Part shown: piece after piece, positions 47,790-56,767 of the stretch | How positions within the stretch are numbered: position 1 is the first letter of the stretch | How the letters are laid out: each line of letters starts with the position of its first letter | Assembly (NCBI RefSeq): GCF_002009425.1 | Contig: NZ_CP019936.1 | Coordinates: forward strand, 1,657,297-1,721,296 | Reading direction: 5' to 3' | DNA: 64,000 nt | Source of the DNA: Thiosocius teredinicola | Lineage (GTDB): Bacteria; Pseudomonadota; Gammaproteobacteria; Chromatiales; Chromatiaceae | Position numbers and translations under genes: made by a program | Notes under the pieces: generated by a model | Told to the model about the DNA's origin: nothing | Seen by the model: only the letters and a program-made list of their open reading frames with translations | Database searches by the model: none

Positions 47790-49073
47790 TCAGTTGGCCA
47801 GGGTGATCTCAACCACCCGGCCACCACCAACCGGTTGGTTGCGGTAGGGCCACATCAGCCGCTCGCTGAGCTGAGCGGTCAACTGCAGGCCCAGACCGAA
47901 ACCGGTGGCCTCGCCATTGCCGTTGTCATGTGTGTCGGCCTGCCGATTTTCGATGCGCACCTCGCTACGCCGCTGGGTGATCTTCACCTGGCCCTCCCAG
48001 GTGTGCTGGAAGGCGTTGCGGATCAGGTTGCCGAGCACGATGCGTGCGGCGGTATCGGGTAGTTCGGCGATACTCTGGTCGGTCTGCAATTCGACCTCGA
48101 CATGCTTGTCGGCGAGCAGGTAGCGATTGTCGTCGACCAGCTGTTTGATGAGGTCGCCGATCGACACCATCTGGGTCGGCAGCGTTTCGAGCTCATCGCG
48201 GCTCAGCCACAGCAGGGTCTCGGTGAGATGCTGCATGGTCTGGCTGGCCCGATCGATACGGTCATAGGCCTTCTGCTGCGACTTGTCCGGCAGGTGCTTG
48301 TGATCGAGTTGCAGTTTGCGGATCAGTTCGACGTTGCTGCGGATAACGCTGATCGGTGTGCGCAGTTCATGACTGGCATGGCGCAGAAAACGGTGCTCGC
48401 GTTCGACCGATTGCTGCACCGACGACACGCTGTTCTTGATCAGCTGCGCCAGCCGGTTGAGCTCAGGATAGGCAAAGTCGGGCACGGGTTTGGTGATGTT
48501 GTGCGCGTCGAGTGCCTGCGCCCAGCTGCCGAGCTCGGCAGCTGGGCGTGATACGCGCTTCATCAACAACCAGATGATCACGGCGAACGCCAGGGCGCTG
48601 GCGGCGCTGATCATCAACAGCGCCTTCATGTTGCGCGCGATGTTGCGACCCACGAGGCGCGAGGCGTTTTCGCGGGTGAAGGTGCGCGAGATCAGCAATT
48701 CGTCGCCGTTTACGCGAAACCGCATCAGGAAGTGAATGGCATCCGGGCGCTGCATGAAGCCCGACGCATCGTGCTTTTGCAGAAAACCGACGCGGGTAGG
48801 TGGTTCGCCGAAGCTGTCGCGGACGGCATCGGGCAGCTGATCCCAGCGGTTGCTGATGGTATAGCCGTCGAAACTGTTGCTTTCGCTGTAGTCGGCGGAG
48901 GGCGTTGATTCGACGAAGCTGTTGACGGCCGCTTCCATATTGGCGGCGATGATGTTGTCCATGCCGCGCATGAAATACTGAGCCGTCAGCACCGAGTAGC
49001 CGATGACCAGCACGATACCGAGCGCCAGTACCGCCAGCGCGATGAACCAACGTAGGCTAATCTGGCGTTTCAT
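47790..49073 (-). CDS. two-component sensor histidine kinase
   Basis: 427-residue membrane kinase. Two helices (about 8-30 and 150-170) enclose a periplasmic sensor of some 110 residues; a HAMP-like linker and DHp helix follow with phospho-acceptor His in FLRHASHELRTPIS, then a HATPase domain with NLIRNAFQHTWEGQ and GFGLGLQLTAQL. The start ATG 49073 overlaps the response regulator by 17 bp. Last gene of the efflux operon and likely sensor of its substrate. Confidence 0.9.
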   Translation of the reverse strand: MKRQISLRWFIALAVLALGIVLVIGYSVLTAQYFMRGMDNIIAANMEAAVNSFVESTPSADYSESNSFDGYTISNRWDQLPDAVRDSFGEPPTRVGFLQKHDASGFMQRPDAIHFLMRFRVNGDELLISRTFTRENASRLVGRNIARNMKALLMISAASALAFAVIIWLLMKRVSRPAAELGSWAQALDAHNITKPVPDFAYPELNRLAQLIKNSVSSVQQSVEREHRFLRHASHELRTPISVIRSNVELIRKLQLDHKHLPDKSQQKAYDRIDRASQTMQHLTETLLWLSRDELETLPTQMVSIGDLIKQLVDDNRYLLADKHVEVELQTDQSIAELPDTAARIVLGNLIRNAFQHTWEGQVKITQRRSEVRIENRQADTHDNGNGEATGFGLGLQLTAQLSERLMWPYRNQPVGGGRVVEITLAN

Positions 49074-49743
49074 CGTTTTCGCTCCGCACGGCAAAACCGT
49101 GACCCGCGATCGTGTGCACAAGGCGCGGCCCCGCAGAACCGTCGACCGCTTTGCGCAGGTTGAAGATATGCACCTTGAGGCTGTTGCTGTCGGGTGGTTC
49201 GTCACCCCAAACGGCGTCTTCCAAGGTTTGACGGCTGACGGTGTTTGGCGAGGCGCGTAGCAATACCTCGAGCAGTCGCCACCCGGTCGGCGACAAGTGG
49301 ATCAATTGGTCGGCCCGTGCCACCGTCTTTTCGCTGAGGTTCATGACGAGGTCGGCACAGCGCAACACATGCACCTGGCCGCTGCGACGTCGTGCCAGCG
49401 CATGCACCCGAACAACGAGCTCCTGGAGTTCGAACGGCTTGACCAGGTAGTCATCGGTGCCTGCGCGGAAGCCGTCGATCTTGTCTTCCAGACGGTCGCG
49501 GGCGGTCAGCATCAGTACCGGGGTGTCGTCACCGTCGGCGCGCAGGCGCTCGCAGACGCTGAGCCCATCGAGACGCGGCAGGTTCAGATCGAGCAACAAC
49601 ACATCGTAACGCGCCTGCTGTGCGAGGTTGAGCCCGGCAACGCCGTTGCTGGCGTGGTCGCAGCGTATCTGTTCGAGCTCGAGGTACTGCACGATTGTTT
49701 GCGCAAGATCGAGGTCGTCCTCAACCAGAAGTGCGTTCAGCAT
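49057..49743 (-). CDS. OmpR-family response regulator
   Basis: 228 residues: receiver domain (LLVEDD, phospho-acceptor Asp in DVLLLDLNLPRLDG, Lys in DDYLVKPFE) and winged-helix DNA-binding domain (LSPTGWRLLEVLLRASPNTVSR, SNSLKVHIFNLRKAV). QseB/PmrA-like. It overlaps the RND gene by 23 bp and the kinase by 17 bp, so the pair is made with the pump and probably controls it. Confidence 0.93.
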   Translation of the reverse strand: MLNALLVEDDLDLAQTIVQYLELEQIRCDHASNGVAGLNLAQQARYDVLLLDLNLPRLDGLSVCERLRADGDDTPVLMLTARDRLEDKIDGFRAGTDDYLVKPFELQELVVRVHALARRRSGQVHVLRCADLVMNLSEKTVARADQLIHLSPTGWRLLEVLLRASPNTVSRQTLEDAVWGDEPPDSNSLKVHIFNLRKAVDGSAGPRLVHTIAGHGFAVRSENDETPD

Positions 49744-52700
49744 GGCGAGCCGTTTTCTCCGCGGTGAACAAGGCGTTTTTGATCCGCTTCAGCAGGTCGG
49801 CGATGTCGTGCTGGATCAGCAACAATGCCGGTATCAGGATCAATGTGATCACTGTAGCAAACATGATCCCGTAGGCGACCGATACGGCGGCCGGAATCAG
49901 GAACTGGGCCTGGCGCGAGGTCTCTCCAAGCAGCGGCATCAGGCCGGCGAAGGTGGTGAACGACGTGAGCAACACCGGACGCAGACGCTCGCGGCAGGCG
50001 CGGCTGATCGCCTGGTGCAGATGAGCGGCGTCCGGCTTGTGTTCGTTGAAGCGCGCCACCAGCAGCAGGCTGTCGTTCACCACGACGCCGCTCAGCGCGA
50101 TGATACCGTTCAACGACAGGATGCCGAGCGACAGGTCGTTCAGCCAATGACCGAGAATTGCGCCGACGATGCCGAACGGGATCGCGGTCATGATCAACAC
50201 CGGTTGGGAGTACGACTTCAGCGGTATCGCCAGCAGCAGGTAAATGACGAGCAAGGCGAGCATGAACATGTGCGTCATCGATGTCTGCGTTTCGGCCTGC
50301 TGCTCGGCCTCGCCGGCAAAGTGGATACCCAGGCCGGGGAACTGGCGTTCAAGCTGCGGTGCGACCGAGCTTTTCAACTGCGCGACCAGCTCGGTGGCCG
50401 AGAGCTGTTCCTTGTCGACGTCGGCCGACACATAGGCCGCCCGTTTGCCGTCGATGCGGCTGATGCTGTCGCGTGCATAGCCGAAACTGACGGTTGCCAC
50501 GCTCGATAACGGCACTACGGTACCATCGGTGGTGCGTACGCGCGCATTTAGAACGTCGGCGGCGCTCTGCCGTTGGTTCTCGGGATAGCGCACCTTGACC
50601 TCGATTTCGTCGCTGCCACGTTGGTAGCGCTGCACGATCTGACCGCTGAACGCCTGCAGTACCTGCGCCGCCAGCGCATCGGTGGTCAGGCCGAGGGAGC
50701 GTCCCTGCTGGGTCAGTTCCAGGCGCATGCGTGGCATCCCGGGTTCGAGGTTGTCCTCGATGCCGAATACCGCCGGCATCGCGGTGAGTTTCGCTTTGAG
50801 TTCTTCGCCGGCCAGCGTCAGCACCTGGTCGTCGTCGGCGCGCAGCTCAACACGCACGGCATCGACCATGCGTGGCGAGTTCTGGATCGCGAGCGAACGC
50901 ACGCCCTCGGGTAGGCCGGCCAGGCTGCGCCACTTTTGGGTGAAGGTGCGAATGTCGTAGGCCGACTGGTTGTCCAGCTCGATTGTGACCCGGCCCGATT
51001 GGTCGGCCTCGGACAACACCTGCAGGTGCGCGATGCCGCTCGCTGCCTCGCCGCGCAGGGCACGGTCGGCCTCGTAGGCCCGCTGTTCGATCAGGCGCAG
51101 CGCATCATGCGTCTGACCGAAGCTGGCGTCGTTGCGCATCGTCAGCTCGGCCCTGACCGTGTCGCCGGGGATGTCGGGAAAGAAGCTGACGCGTAGCGCA
51201 CCGGTGATCGGCATCGATACCACCAAGCCGAAGACTGCGAGGAACAGCAAGGTCACTGCGTAGCGATGATGCAGGGCGATATCGATGACGGGGCGGTACA
51301 GCTTGTCGCTGAAGGTTTCGAACAGACGATCTGCGATTTGTTGCACCTTCTGCCACAGGCCGACGATGCCACGGCTGCCATTGCTGCGGTGTGTGTTCAG
51401 ATGTGCCAGGTGCGCGGGCAGGATCAACTTGGATTCGACGATCGACAGCACCAGACACACCGCGACGATGGCTGCGAACTGGGCATACAGTTCACCCAGG
51501 CGTCCGCTGGTCTGCGACAGCGCCCAGAAGGCTGCCACCGTGGTGAACACGCCGAACAACGTGGGGATCGCCACGCGCATCGTGCCCTTGACGGTGCTGG
51601 TCAGGGTGTCGCCTTCGGCGCGCCGCACGCTGTAGACGCTCTCGCCGACCACTACCGCGTCGTCGACCACGATGCCGAGGGCGAGGATGAAGCCGAAGGT
51701 CGTGAACTCGTTGAGCGACAGGCCGAGAAAGCTGTCACCCATGAAGTACAGGGTGCCGAAGAAGATGAACGGCAGGCCGGCGGCCACCCAGATGGCGACG
51801 CGCAGGTTGAGAAACACCGCCAGTAACAGGAACACCCAGAGTATGCCGCTCAAGGCGTTGCGTACGAGCAGGTTCAGTCGATCGTTGATGGCGGTGCTGC
51901 GATCGTACCAGCTCGCCAGTTCCACGCCGTGCGGTAGCTTGCCTTGCTCCAGCCAACTCTCCACGACCCGATGCGCCGCGGCCACCGACTCGGTGATATC
52001 GTCCTGGCCGGCGGTGATGACCTGCACTGCGATACTGTCTTCACCGTTGAAGCGCGACAGCACCGAGGTGGTGTCGTCAAAGGTGTCGCGAATCTCTGCG
52101 ACGTCGCCCAGCAAGATTTGCCGACCGTCATCCGTCGTGACCAGCGGGATGCGCGCGAACTCTTGTTTGCGGTAGGCCTGCTCCGACGCCTGCAGTTGCA
52201 GGTAGAGCTGGCGATTGCGCATCACCGCGGTCATGGTGTTCGACGAGCCCTGGTTGATTGCATCTTCGACATCCGACAGCGACAGCCCATAGGCCTGCAG
52301 GCGTCCCTCGTCGATCTCGATCGCCATCATCGGGTCGAGCCAGCCGGAGATGCTCACCCGGCTGATCGACGTATCGGCGAGCAACTCGCGCTTGAGATCA
52401 TCCGCCAGTGCCTGCAAGGTATCGCGGCCCACAGCGCCGTACAGCTGCAGCCAGATCGAGTGCTCTTCGCGCTCGGCCTTTTCGATGACCGGTTTCTTGG
52501 CGTCGGCGGGAAAGGTCGAGATCGCGTCGACCTTGGCCTTCACGTCGCGCAGCAGATCGTCGAGTTCGTAGTCCGCCAGCTTCTCCACCGTCACCGTAGC
52601 GCCGTTGCGGGTCGACTCGCTGGTGATCGACTCGATACCGATGACACCTTCGAGCTGGTCCTCAATCTTGATCGCGATGCCTTCTTCCGACTGCTGCGCC

Positions 52701-52879
52701 GAGCCGCTGTCGTAGGTCACCGACACGGTAAGCCGGTCGGGTTCCATGCTGGGGAAGGCCTCCTTGCGCAGGCTGCCCATCTGCATCAGGCCCAGTACGA
52801 TGACCAGGATCATCAATAGGTTGGCGGCGACTGGGTTGGCGGCGAACCAGGCGATCACGCCGCGGTGTCCACTACTCAT
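49721..52879 (-). CDS. RND efflux permease (HAE1/AcrB superfamily)
   Basis: 1052-residue inner-membrane proton/drug antiporter with 12 helices and two large periplasmic loops. The first helix is at ANPVAANLLMILVIVLGLM; TM4 carries the adjacent Asp pair of the proton relay in LGIVVDDAVVVGE. It is nearest the broad hydrophobe-exporter group; no metal-efflux signature was seen. The start ATG 52879 overlaps the stop of the adaptor gene by 8 bp (GATGAGTAG); an upstream 16-codon extension lies inside that gene. It works with the adaptor and outer-membrane factor encoded before it. Substrate unknown. Confidence 0.95.
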   Translation of the reverse strand: MSSGHRGVIAWFAANPVAANLLMILVIVLGLMQMGSLRKEAFPSMEPDRLTVSVTYDSGSAQQSEEGIAIKIEDQLEGVIGIESITSESTRNGATVTVEKLADYELDDLLRDVKAKVDAISTFPADAKKPVIEKAEREEHSIWLQLYGAVGRDTLQALADDLKRELLADTSISRVSISGWLDPMMAIEIDEGRLQAYGLSLSDVEDAINQGSSNTMTAVMRNRQLYLQLQASEQAYRKQEFARIPLVTTDDGRQILLGDVAEIRDTFDDTTSVLSRFNGEDSIAVQVITAGQDDITESVAAAHRVVESWLEQGKLPHGVELASWYDRSTAINDRLNLLVRNALSGILWVFLLLAVFLNLRVAIWVAAGLPFIFFGTLYFMGDSFLGLSLNEFTTFGFILALGIVVDDAVVVGESVYSVRRAEGDTLTSTVKGTMRVAIPTLFGVFTTVAAFWALSQTSGRLGELYAQFAAIVAVCLVLSIVESKLILPAHLAHLNTHRSNGSRGIVGLWQKVQQIADRLFETFSDKLYRPVIDIALHHRYAVTLLFLAVFGLVVSMPITGALRVSFFPDIPGDTVRAELTMRNDASFGQTHDALRLIEQRAYEADRALRGEAASGIAHLQVLSEADQSGRVTIELDNQSAYDIRTFTQKWRSLAGLPEGVRSLAIQNSPRMVDAVRVELRADDDQVLTLAGEELKAKLTAMPAVFGIEDNLEPGMPRMRLELTQQGRSLGLTTDALAAQVLQAFSGQIVQRYQRGSDEIEVKVRYPENQRQSAADVLNARVRTTDGTVVPLSSVATVSFGYARDSISRIDGKRAAYVSADVDKEQLSATELVAQLKSSVAPQLERQFPGLGIHFAGEAEQQAETQTSMTHMFMLALLVIYLLLAIPLKSYSQPVLIMTAIPFGIVGAILGHWLNDLSLGILSLNGIIALSGVVVNDSLLLVARFNEHKPDAAHLHQAISRACRERLRPVLLTSFTTFAGLMPLLGETSRQAQFLIPAAVSVAYGIMFATVITLILIPALLLIQHDIADLLKRIKNALFTAEKTARHAERTSG

Positions 52880-54095
52880 CGTGCGGCTCTTCGACCGGGT
52901 TGATTTGCATGCCTTCGAGGTAGCCATTCAGCGGATGCACCAGCACCTGTTGCGGCATCGTTTCGAGCTGTTCCGGCACGGCGATATAGATGTTGTCGGT
53001 ATCGCTGAACACCGGCGTCGCCGCTATCTTGGCCAGGGTGTTGAATGCGGTGATGTACCAGATCTCACCGCGTTGGCTCAATGCCGAGACCGGCAGCTTC
53101 CACAGGTCATTGCGCTCGGTGCCTGCGACCTGCGCCCTGACAAAGGTGCCGGGTAACAGCGGTGGTTCTTGGTCGAGCGGTTGGTCGACCGCGACGATCA
53201 ATGCGCGTTGCCGCGTCGTGTCGTCGAGGTGTTGCTCAACACGTATCACCCGGCCGGACCATTGTTGACCGTTCTCGACATCGGTCAGGCTAACCGGCCA
53301 GTCACCCGCGGTCAGTTGATCGTCGGCCGGCAGGTTCTGCCAGTCGCGTGCCGACAGCGCGATGCGGATCTCGATGCGGTCGGTACTGTACAGCGTGGCG
53401 ACCTCGGTGCCGGCCTGCACATAGCCGCCGGGAGATACCAGGCGCTCGACCACCAGGGCATCGAACGGGGCGAGCATTCGTGTCTGCTCCAGATCATGAC
53501 GCGCACTGCGCAGCGCCGCCTGTGCGGTCGACACCGCGGCCTGCGCAGCGGCCAGTTGCGGTTTGCGCAGCACCAATGCCGAGTCGGGCTTGCCGCCGAG
53601 TCCGGAGGCCTTCCATTCTGTTTCGGCCTGCACACCCTGGCGCTGTTCTTCGAGCAGGGCGAGCTTGGCGTCGGCCAGCTCTTTCTCGGCGCTGGCCACG
53701 GCTGCCCGGTAGCTGCTGTCTTCCATCTGCAGCAGCGACTCGCCCTGGGCGATGCGTCGGCCGTTGGCAAATGCCTCGTTGAGCGATGTGATCTTTCCCG
53801 CCACCTGTGCGCTGAGGCTGAGTTGATAGTGGGCCTGCGCTTCGCCAAACGCCGCCACGTGTGCCTGGTAGCTGGCCGGGGCGACGCGCACGGTGGCAAC
53901 ATCGATCGCCTGTGCGGTCGACGATGGTGGCTGTTCGGCAGGCACAGCCGACGCTGGTGGTTGCTTCGCCTGTGCCGGCGCACCTGCCGGTCCCGATCCG
54001 GGTGGCGACAGGTGTTGAAACAGATAGCCGGCCACGCCGACGCAGATCGCGAGTGCGATAGCCAGAGTCAGCCATTGGGTGCCACGTCGAGTCAT
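52872..54095 (-). CDS. RND membrane fusion (adaptor) protein
   Basis: 407-residue periplasmic adaptor anchored by an N-terminal helix (WLTLAIALAICVGVAGYLF), then a Pro/Ala-rich linker, a lipoyl/hairpin domain with coiled-coil arms (AEKELADAKLALLEEQ) and beta-barrel parts (FDALVVERLVSPGGYVQAGTEVATLY). It links the inner-membrane pump to the outer-membrane channel. ATG overlaps the upstream stop by 4 bp. Confidence 0.93.
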   Translation of the reverse strand: MTRRGTQWLTLAIALAICVGVAGYLFQHLSPPGSGPAGAPAQAKQPPASAVPAEQPPSSTAQAIDVATVRVAPASYQAHVAAFGEAQAHYQLSLSAQVAGKITSLNEAFANGRRIAQGESLLQMEDSSYRAAVASAEKELADAKLALLEEQRQGVQAETEWKASGLGGKPDSALVLRKPQLAAAQAAVSTAQAALRSARHDLEQTRMLAPFDALVVERLVSPGGYVQAGTEVATLYSTDRIEIRIALSARDWQNLPADDQLTAGDWPVSLTDVENGQQWSGRVIRVEQHLDDTTRQRALIVAVDQPLDQEPPLLPGTFVRAQVAGTERNDLWKLPVSALSQRGEIWYITAFNTLAKIAATPVFSDTDNIYIAVPEQLETMPQQVLVHPLNGYLEGMQINPVEEPHDE

Positions 54096-55513
54096 TCGGG
54101 GTCAGCTCCGCTGAGGGTTGGGTCGACACCGAGGCCGAGCGCCAGCCCCAGGGTGATACGGTTTGCCAGGCGTTCGTAACGCAGTGTGTTGACCTGGTCT
54201 TCCAGGTCGTAGGTTTGCTGCTGCACGGAAAGCAGGTCGAGGATGTCGACCAGGCCGGCGCGATAGCTGCGCTGGTATTGGTCGAGGTTGTTGCGTGCGC
54301 TGGCGAGCGCCGTTTCGGTATGGGTCAAGCGGCGTGCCAGTGCGTGCTCGTTGCTCAAGGCGTTGCTCACTTCGGAGACCGCCGTCAGCAGCGTGTCGCG
54401 ATAGCTCTGGTAGGCGTACGCGGTTTCAAGTTCGGCGACCTCGGCCGCCGCGCGCAGCTGGCCACCTTTGTAGAGCGGCGCGGTCAACTGCGCGAGTAGC
54501 GACCAGACGGGATCGGTCAGCAGCGCCGCGCGAGGGTTTTCGGCGACGTCTTGCAGAGCGGCCGTCAGGCTCAGACTGGGCAGCAGTTCTTTGTAGGCGA
54601 CCGACGTGCGCAGATCGGCGGCCACGATGGCGTGATAGGCGGCCTGAAGATCGGGTCGGCGCTGCAGCGTTTGCGATGGCAGGCCGGCCGCGGGAACTGC
54701 GACGCTGGGAAAGTCTTCGCTGATCTCGACATCGTTGGCATCGGTTCGGCCGAGCAGGCCGCGCAACGCTTGTTGCAGTTGAGCCAGGGTTTCATGCTGT
54801 TGCGCCAGTGTCGCGCGGGCGCTGGCGGTCGAGGTGCGTGCACTGTCGAGATCCTCGAGGGTGCCCAGGCCGTTGCGGTAGCGCTGGACGATGAACTGCT
54901 CGTTGCGTGTCAGCGATTCGAGACGCTGCCGCTGGATGTCGACGGCACGTTGTTGGCCGACCAGGTTGAGCCAGTTGGTCATAACCTCGGCGGCGAGCGT
55001 ATCGCGCGCAGCCTGGAACAGCGCACGTTGCTGGGCGACGTCTTTGTCGGCGGCGGCGGTATCGTCGGCGAGCTTGGACCACAGGTCGATCTCCCAGCTG
55101 ATGCTGAGGGTGCCGGTATAGGCATCGTCGCTGTCTTCGGTGCGTTCACCACTCAGACCCGCCTCGATTGTCGGGCGTTGTGCGCCATGGGTCTGGCGCC
55201 GCTGTGCCTGACGGATGCGCAGCGTCAACAGGGTTTGCTGCAGGCTGGGGTTGGATTGCAACGCCTCGCTCACCAGGGTGTCGAGTTTGCTCGATGCAAT
55301 GAGATCACCGATGTAGCCCGGCGATTCACCGGGTTCCGACGCTGACCACGCGGTAACGCTGCCCGCTTCACGCGTCGCGCGTTCGGCGAATTCGGTACGT
55401 GGCACGCCGCTGCTACAGGCGGTCAGGGCGAGCGCACACAGCGACGCGGTGACGATGCCGCGTACCGTCGATGCCGCCCGTAGTGTCGATGTCTTGTTGC
55501 CCACGTCTTCCAA
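54092..55513 (-). CDS. NodT-family outer-membrane efflux lipoprotein
   Basis: 473-residue TolC-like outer-membrane factor. ASLCALALTACSS is a lipoprotein signal with the lipidated Cys in LTAC; two OEP repeats follow (SNPSLQQTLLTLRIRQAQRR, FPSVAVPAAGLPSQTLQRRPD), typical of NodT/OprM proteins. First gene of the five-gene efflux operon. Start 55513 is TTG with a weak site; GTG 55504 is possible. Confidence 0.93.
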   Translation of the reverse strand: MEDVGNKTSTLRAASTVRGIVTASLCALALTACSSGVPRTEFAERATREAGSVTAWSASEPGESPGYIGDLIASSKLDTLVSEALQSNPSLQQTLLTLRIRQAQRRQTHGAQRPTIEAGLSGERTEDSDDAYTGTLSISWEIDLWSKLADDTAAADKDVAQQRALFQAARDTLAAEVMTNWLNLVGQQRAVDIQRQRLESLTRNEQFIVQRYRNGLGTLEDLDSARTSTASARATLAQQHETLAQLQQALRGLLGRTDANDVEISEDFPSVAVPAAGLPSQTLQRRPDLQAAYHAIVAADLRTSVAYKELLPSLSLTAALQDVAENPRAALLTDPVWSLLAQLTAPLYKGGQLRAAAEVAELETAYAYQSYRDTLLTAVSEVSNALSNEHALARRLTHTETALASARNNLDQYQRSYRAGLVDILDLLSVQQQTYDLEDQVNTLRYERLANRITLGLALGLGVDPTLSGADPE

Positions 55514-55677
55514 CCGCCCAATGTCGTGATTTCACTGTATGCGCCCGGTGGTTAACGGGCGGTTAACAGCCCGAACCCGGGTCGTACACATGGAGTCGGG
55601 GCCGGGTAGCTGGCGGCGGAGACAGGGGGATCCGCTGCTATGCTTCGGGTGAAACCTTGTGGAAGAAGAGCGGACCT

Positions 55678-56703
55678 ATGGACTGGCCATCGCTTGTTGC
55701 GCGCAGACTGGAACAACTTGGCTTTGCAAGTGTGCACGGCAACACGCTGGTGAAGCGGGTCGACGATCTGTTTCATGTTGCCTGGATCGATGCTGGCGGC
55801 GATCGCAATGTGATGCTCTGGGTGGGCGTCTGGGCGCCGGAGATGCAGCCGGGCTTCGCGGGCAAGAAGTTTCCCAAGGGTTTTCGCACGCCGTTGTTTG
55901 GCGGCGTGGGGATGAACCAAGTACATCACGCTGCCGGCGGGTGGCCTTGGTCGCCGGACCAACTGGTCGACTCCGACAGTGCGTCGCAGATGCTGGCGCA
56001 GGTCGAGCAGATCGCGATTCCCTGGTTATGTGCGTTCTCCGAACGCGGCGCAGTGGTCGAAGCACTCGACGAATTGGGAGACAGCGAGACGGCGCAGCGG
56101 GTCGGGCAGTGCGCCGGCGGTGGACCTGCATTGGGCCTTGCGCCGGGCCGTGCTGATGAGCTGTGCGCCTCAAGGCGCTATCAGCGAGTGTCACATGAGC
56201 GGTTCCGCCAAGAGTTCGGTCGGGCAGCGGCCAGGGAACTCGTTGGTAGAGGCTTTGCCGCCGGTAAGAGTGACCACAACCCGCAGTTCTATCGACACCG
56301 ATCCGACGTCAACATCTATGACGTGATTCATTTCGAATTGATTGGTCTGGGAACCCGGACGTTCGTCAACCTCGGCAGTTGGGTGCCGGAGTTCGAGATG
56401 GCGCATCGTGTGGATGAACTGCCGGAAGATCTGATGATGATCAACCCGCAGATTGCCGGACCCGACGACGTCGTCGGCTACCCAAAGATCAATCGACTAT
56501 GTTCGGTGCCCCTGGCGGAGGATTGGCTCACCGAGGTGCTGCGGCGCATCGACCATGCGGCGATGCCCTGGTTCGATTCGATAGGTTCAAGACAAGACAT
56601 CGTAACCAGTGCATCGCCGGACTTCGCCGCGCGCTTGGACGATCCCATCATCGGATCGACAACGCTGCGCGATATGGTGATGGGAAAACTCGATGGCGGA
56701 TGA
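55678..56703 (+). CDS. uncharacterised protein with two related DUF4304-like halves
   Basis: 341-residue cytosolic protein. Two halves share a pattern: ARRLEQLGFASVHGNTLVKR with FHVAWIDAGGDRNVMLWVGVWAPE (about 8-60), and ARELVGRGFAAGKSDHNPQFYR with YDVIHFELIGLGTRTFVNLGSWVPEF (about 180-240). Each is followed by a helix with a conserved IPW or MPW (QIAIPWLCAF, HAAMPWFDSI). The pattern recalls DUF4304, so this looks like an internal duplication or gene fusion. ATG 55678 is preferred over TTG 55657. Function unknown. Confidence 0.65.
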   Translation: MDWPSLVARRLEQLGFASVHGNTLVKRVDDLFHVAWIDAGGDRNVMLWVGVWAPEMQPGFAGKKFPKGFRTPLFGGVGMNQVHHAAGGWPWSPDQLVDSDSASQMLAQVEQIAIPWLCAFSERGAVVEALDELGDSETAQRVGQCAGGGPALGLAPGRADELCASRRYQRVSHERFRQEFGRAAARELVGRGFAAGKSDHNPQFYRHRSDVNIYDVIHFELIGLGTRTFVNLGSWVPEFEMAHRVDELPEDLMMINPQIAGPDDVVGYPKINRLCSVPLAEDWLTEVLRRIDHAAMPWFDSIGSRQDIVTSASPDFAARLDDPIIGSTTLRDMVMGKLDGG

Positions 56704-56767
56704 TCACCTGCGAAGAGGGTAGAACCGACCAGTTGGCTTGTTCTTGCCGTGCAACCAGCGGGATGCG

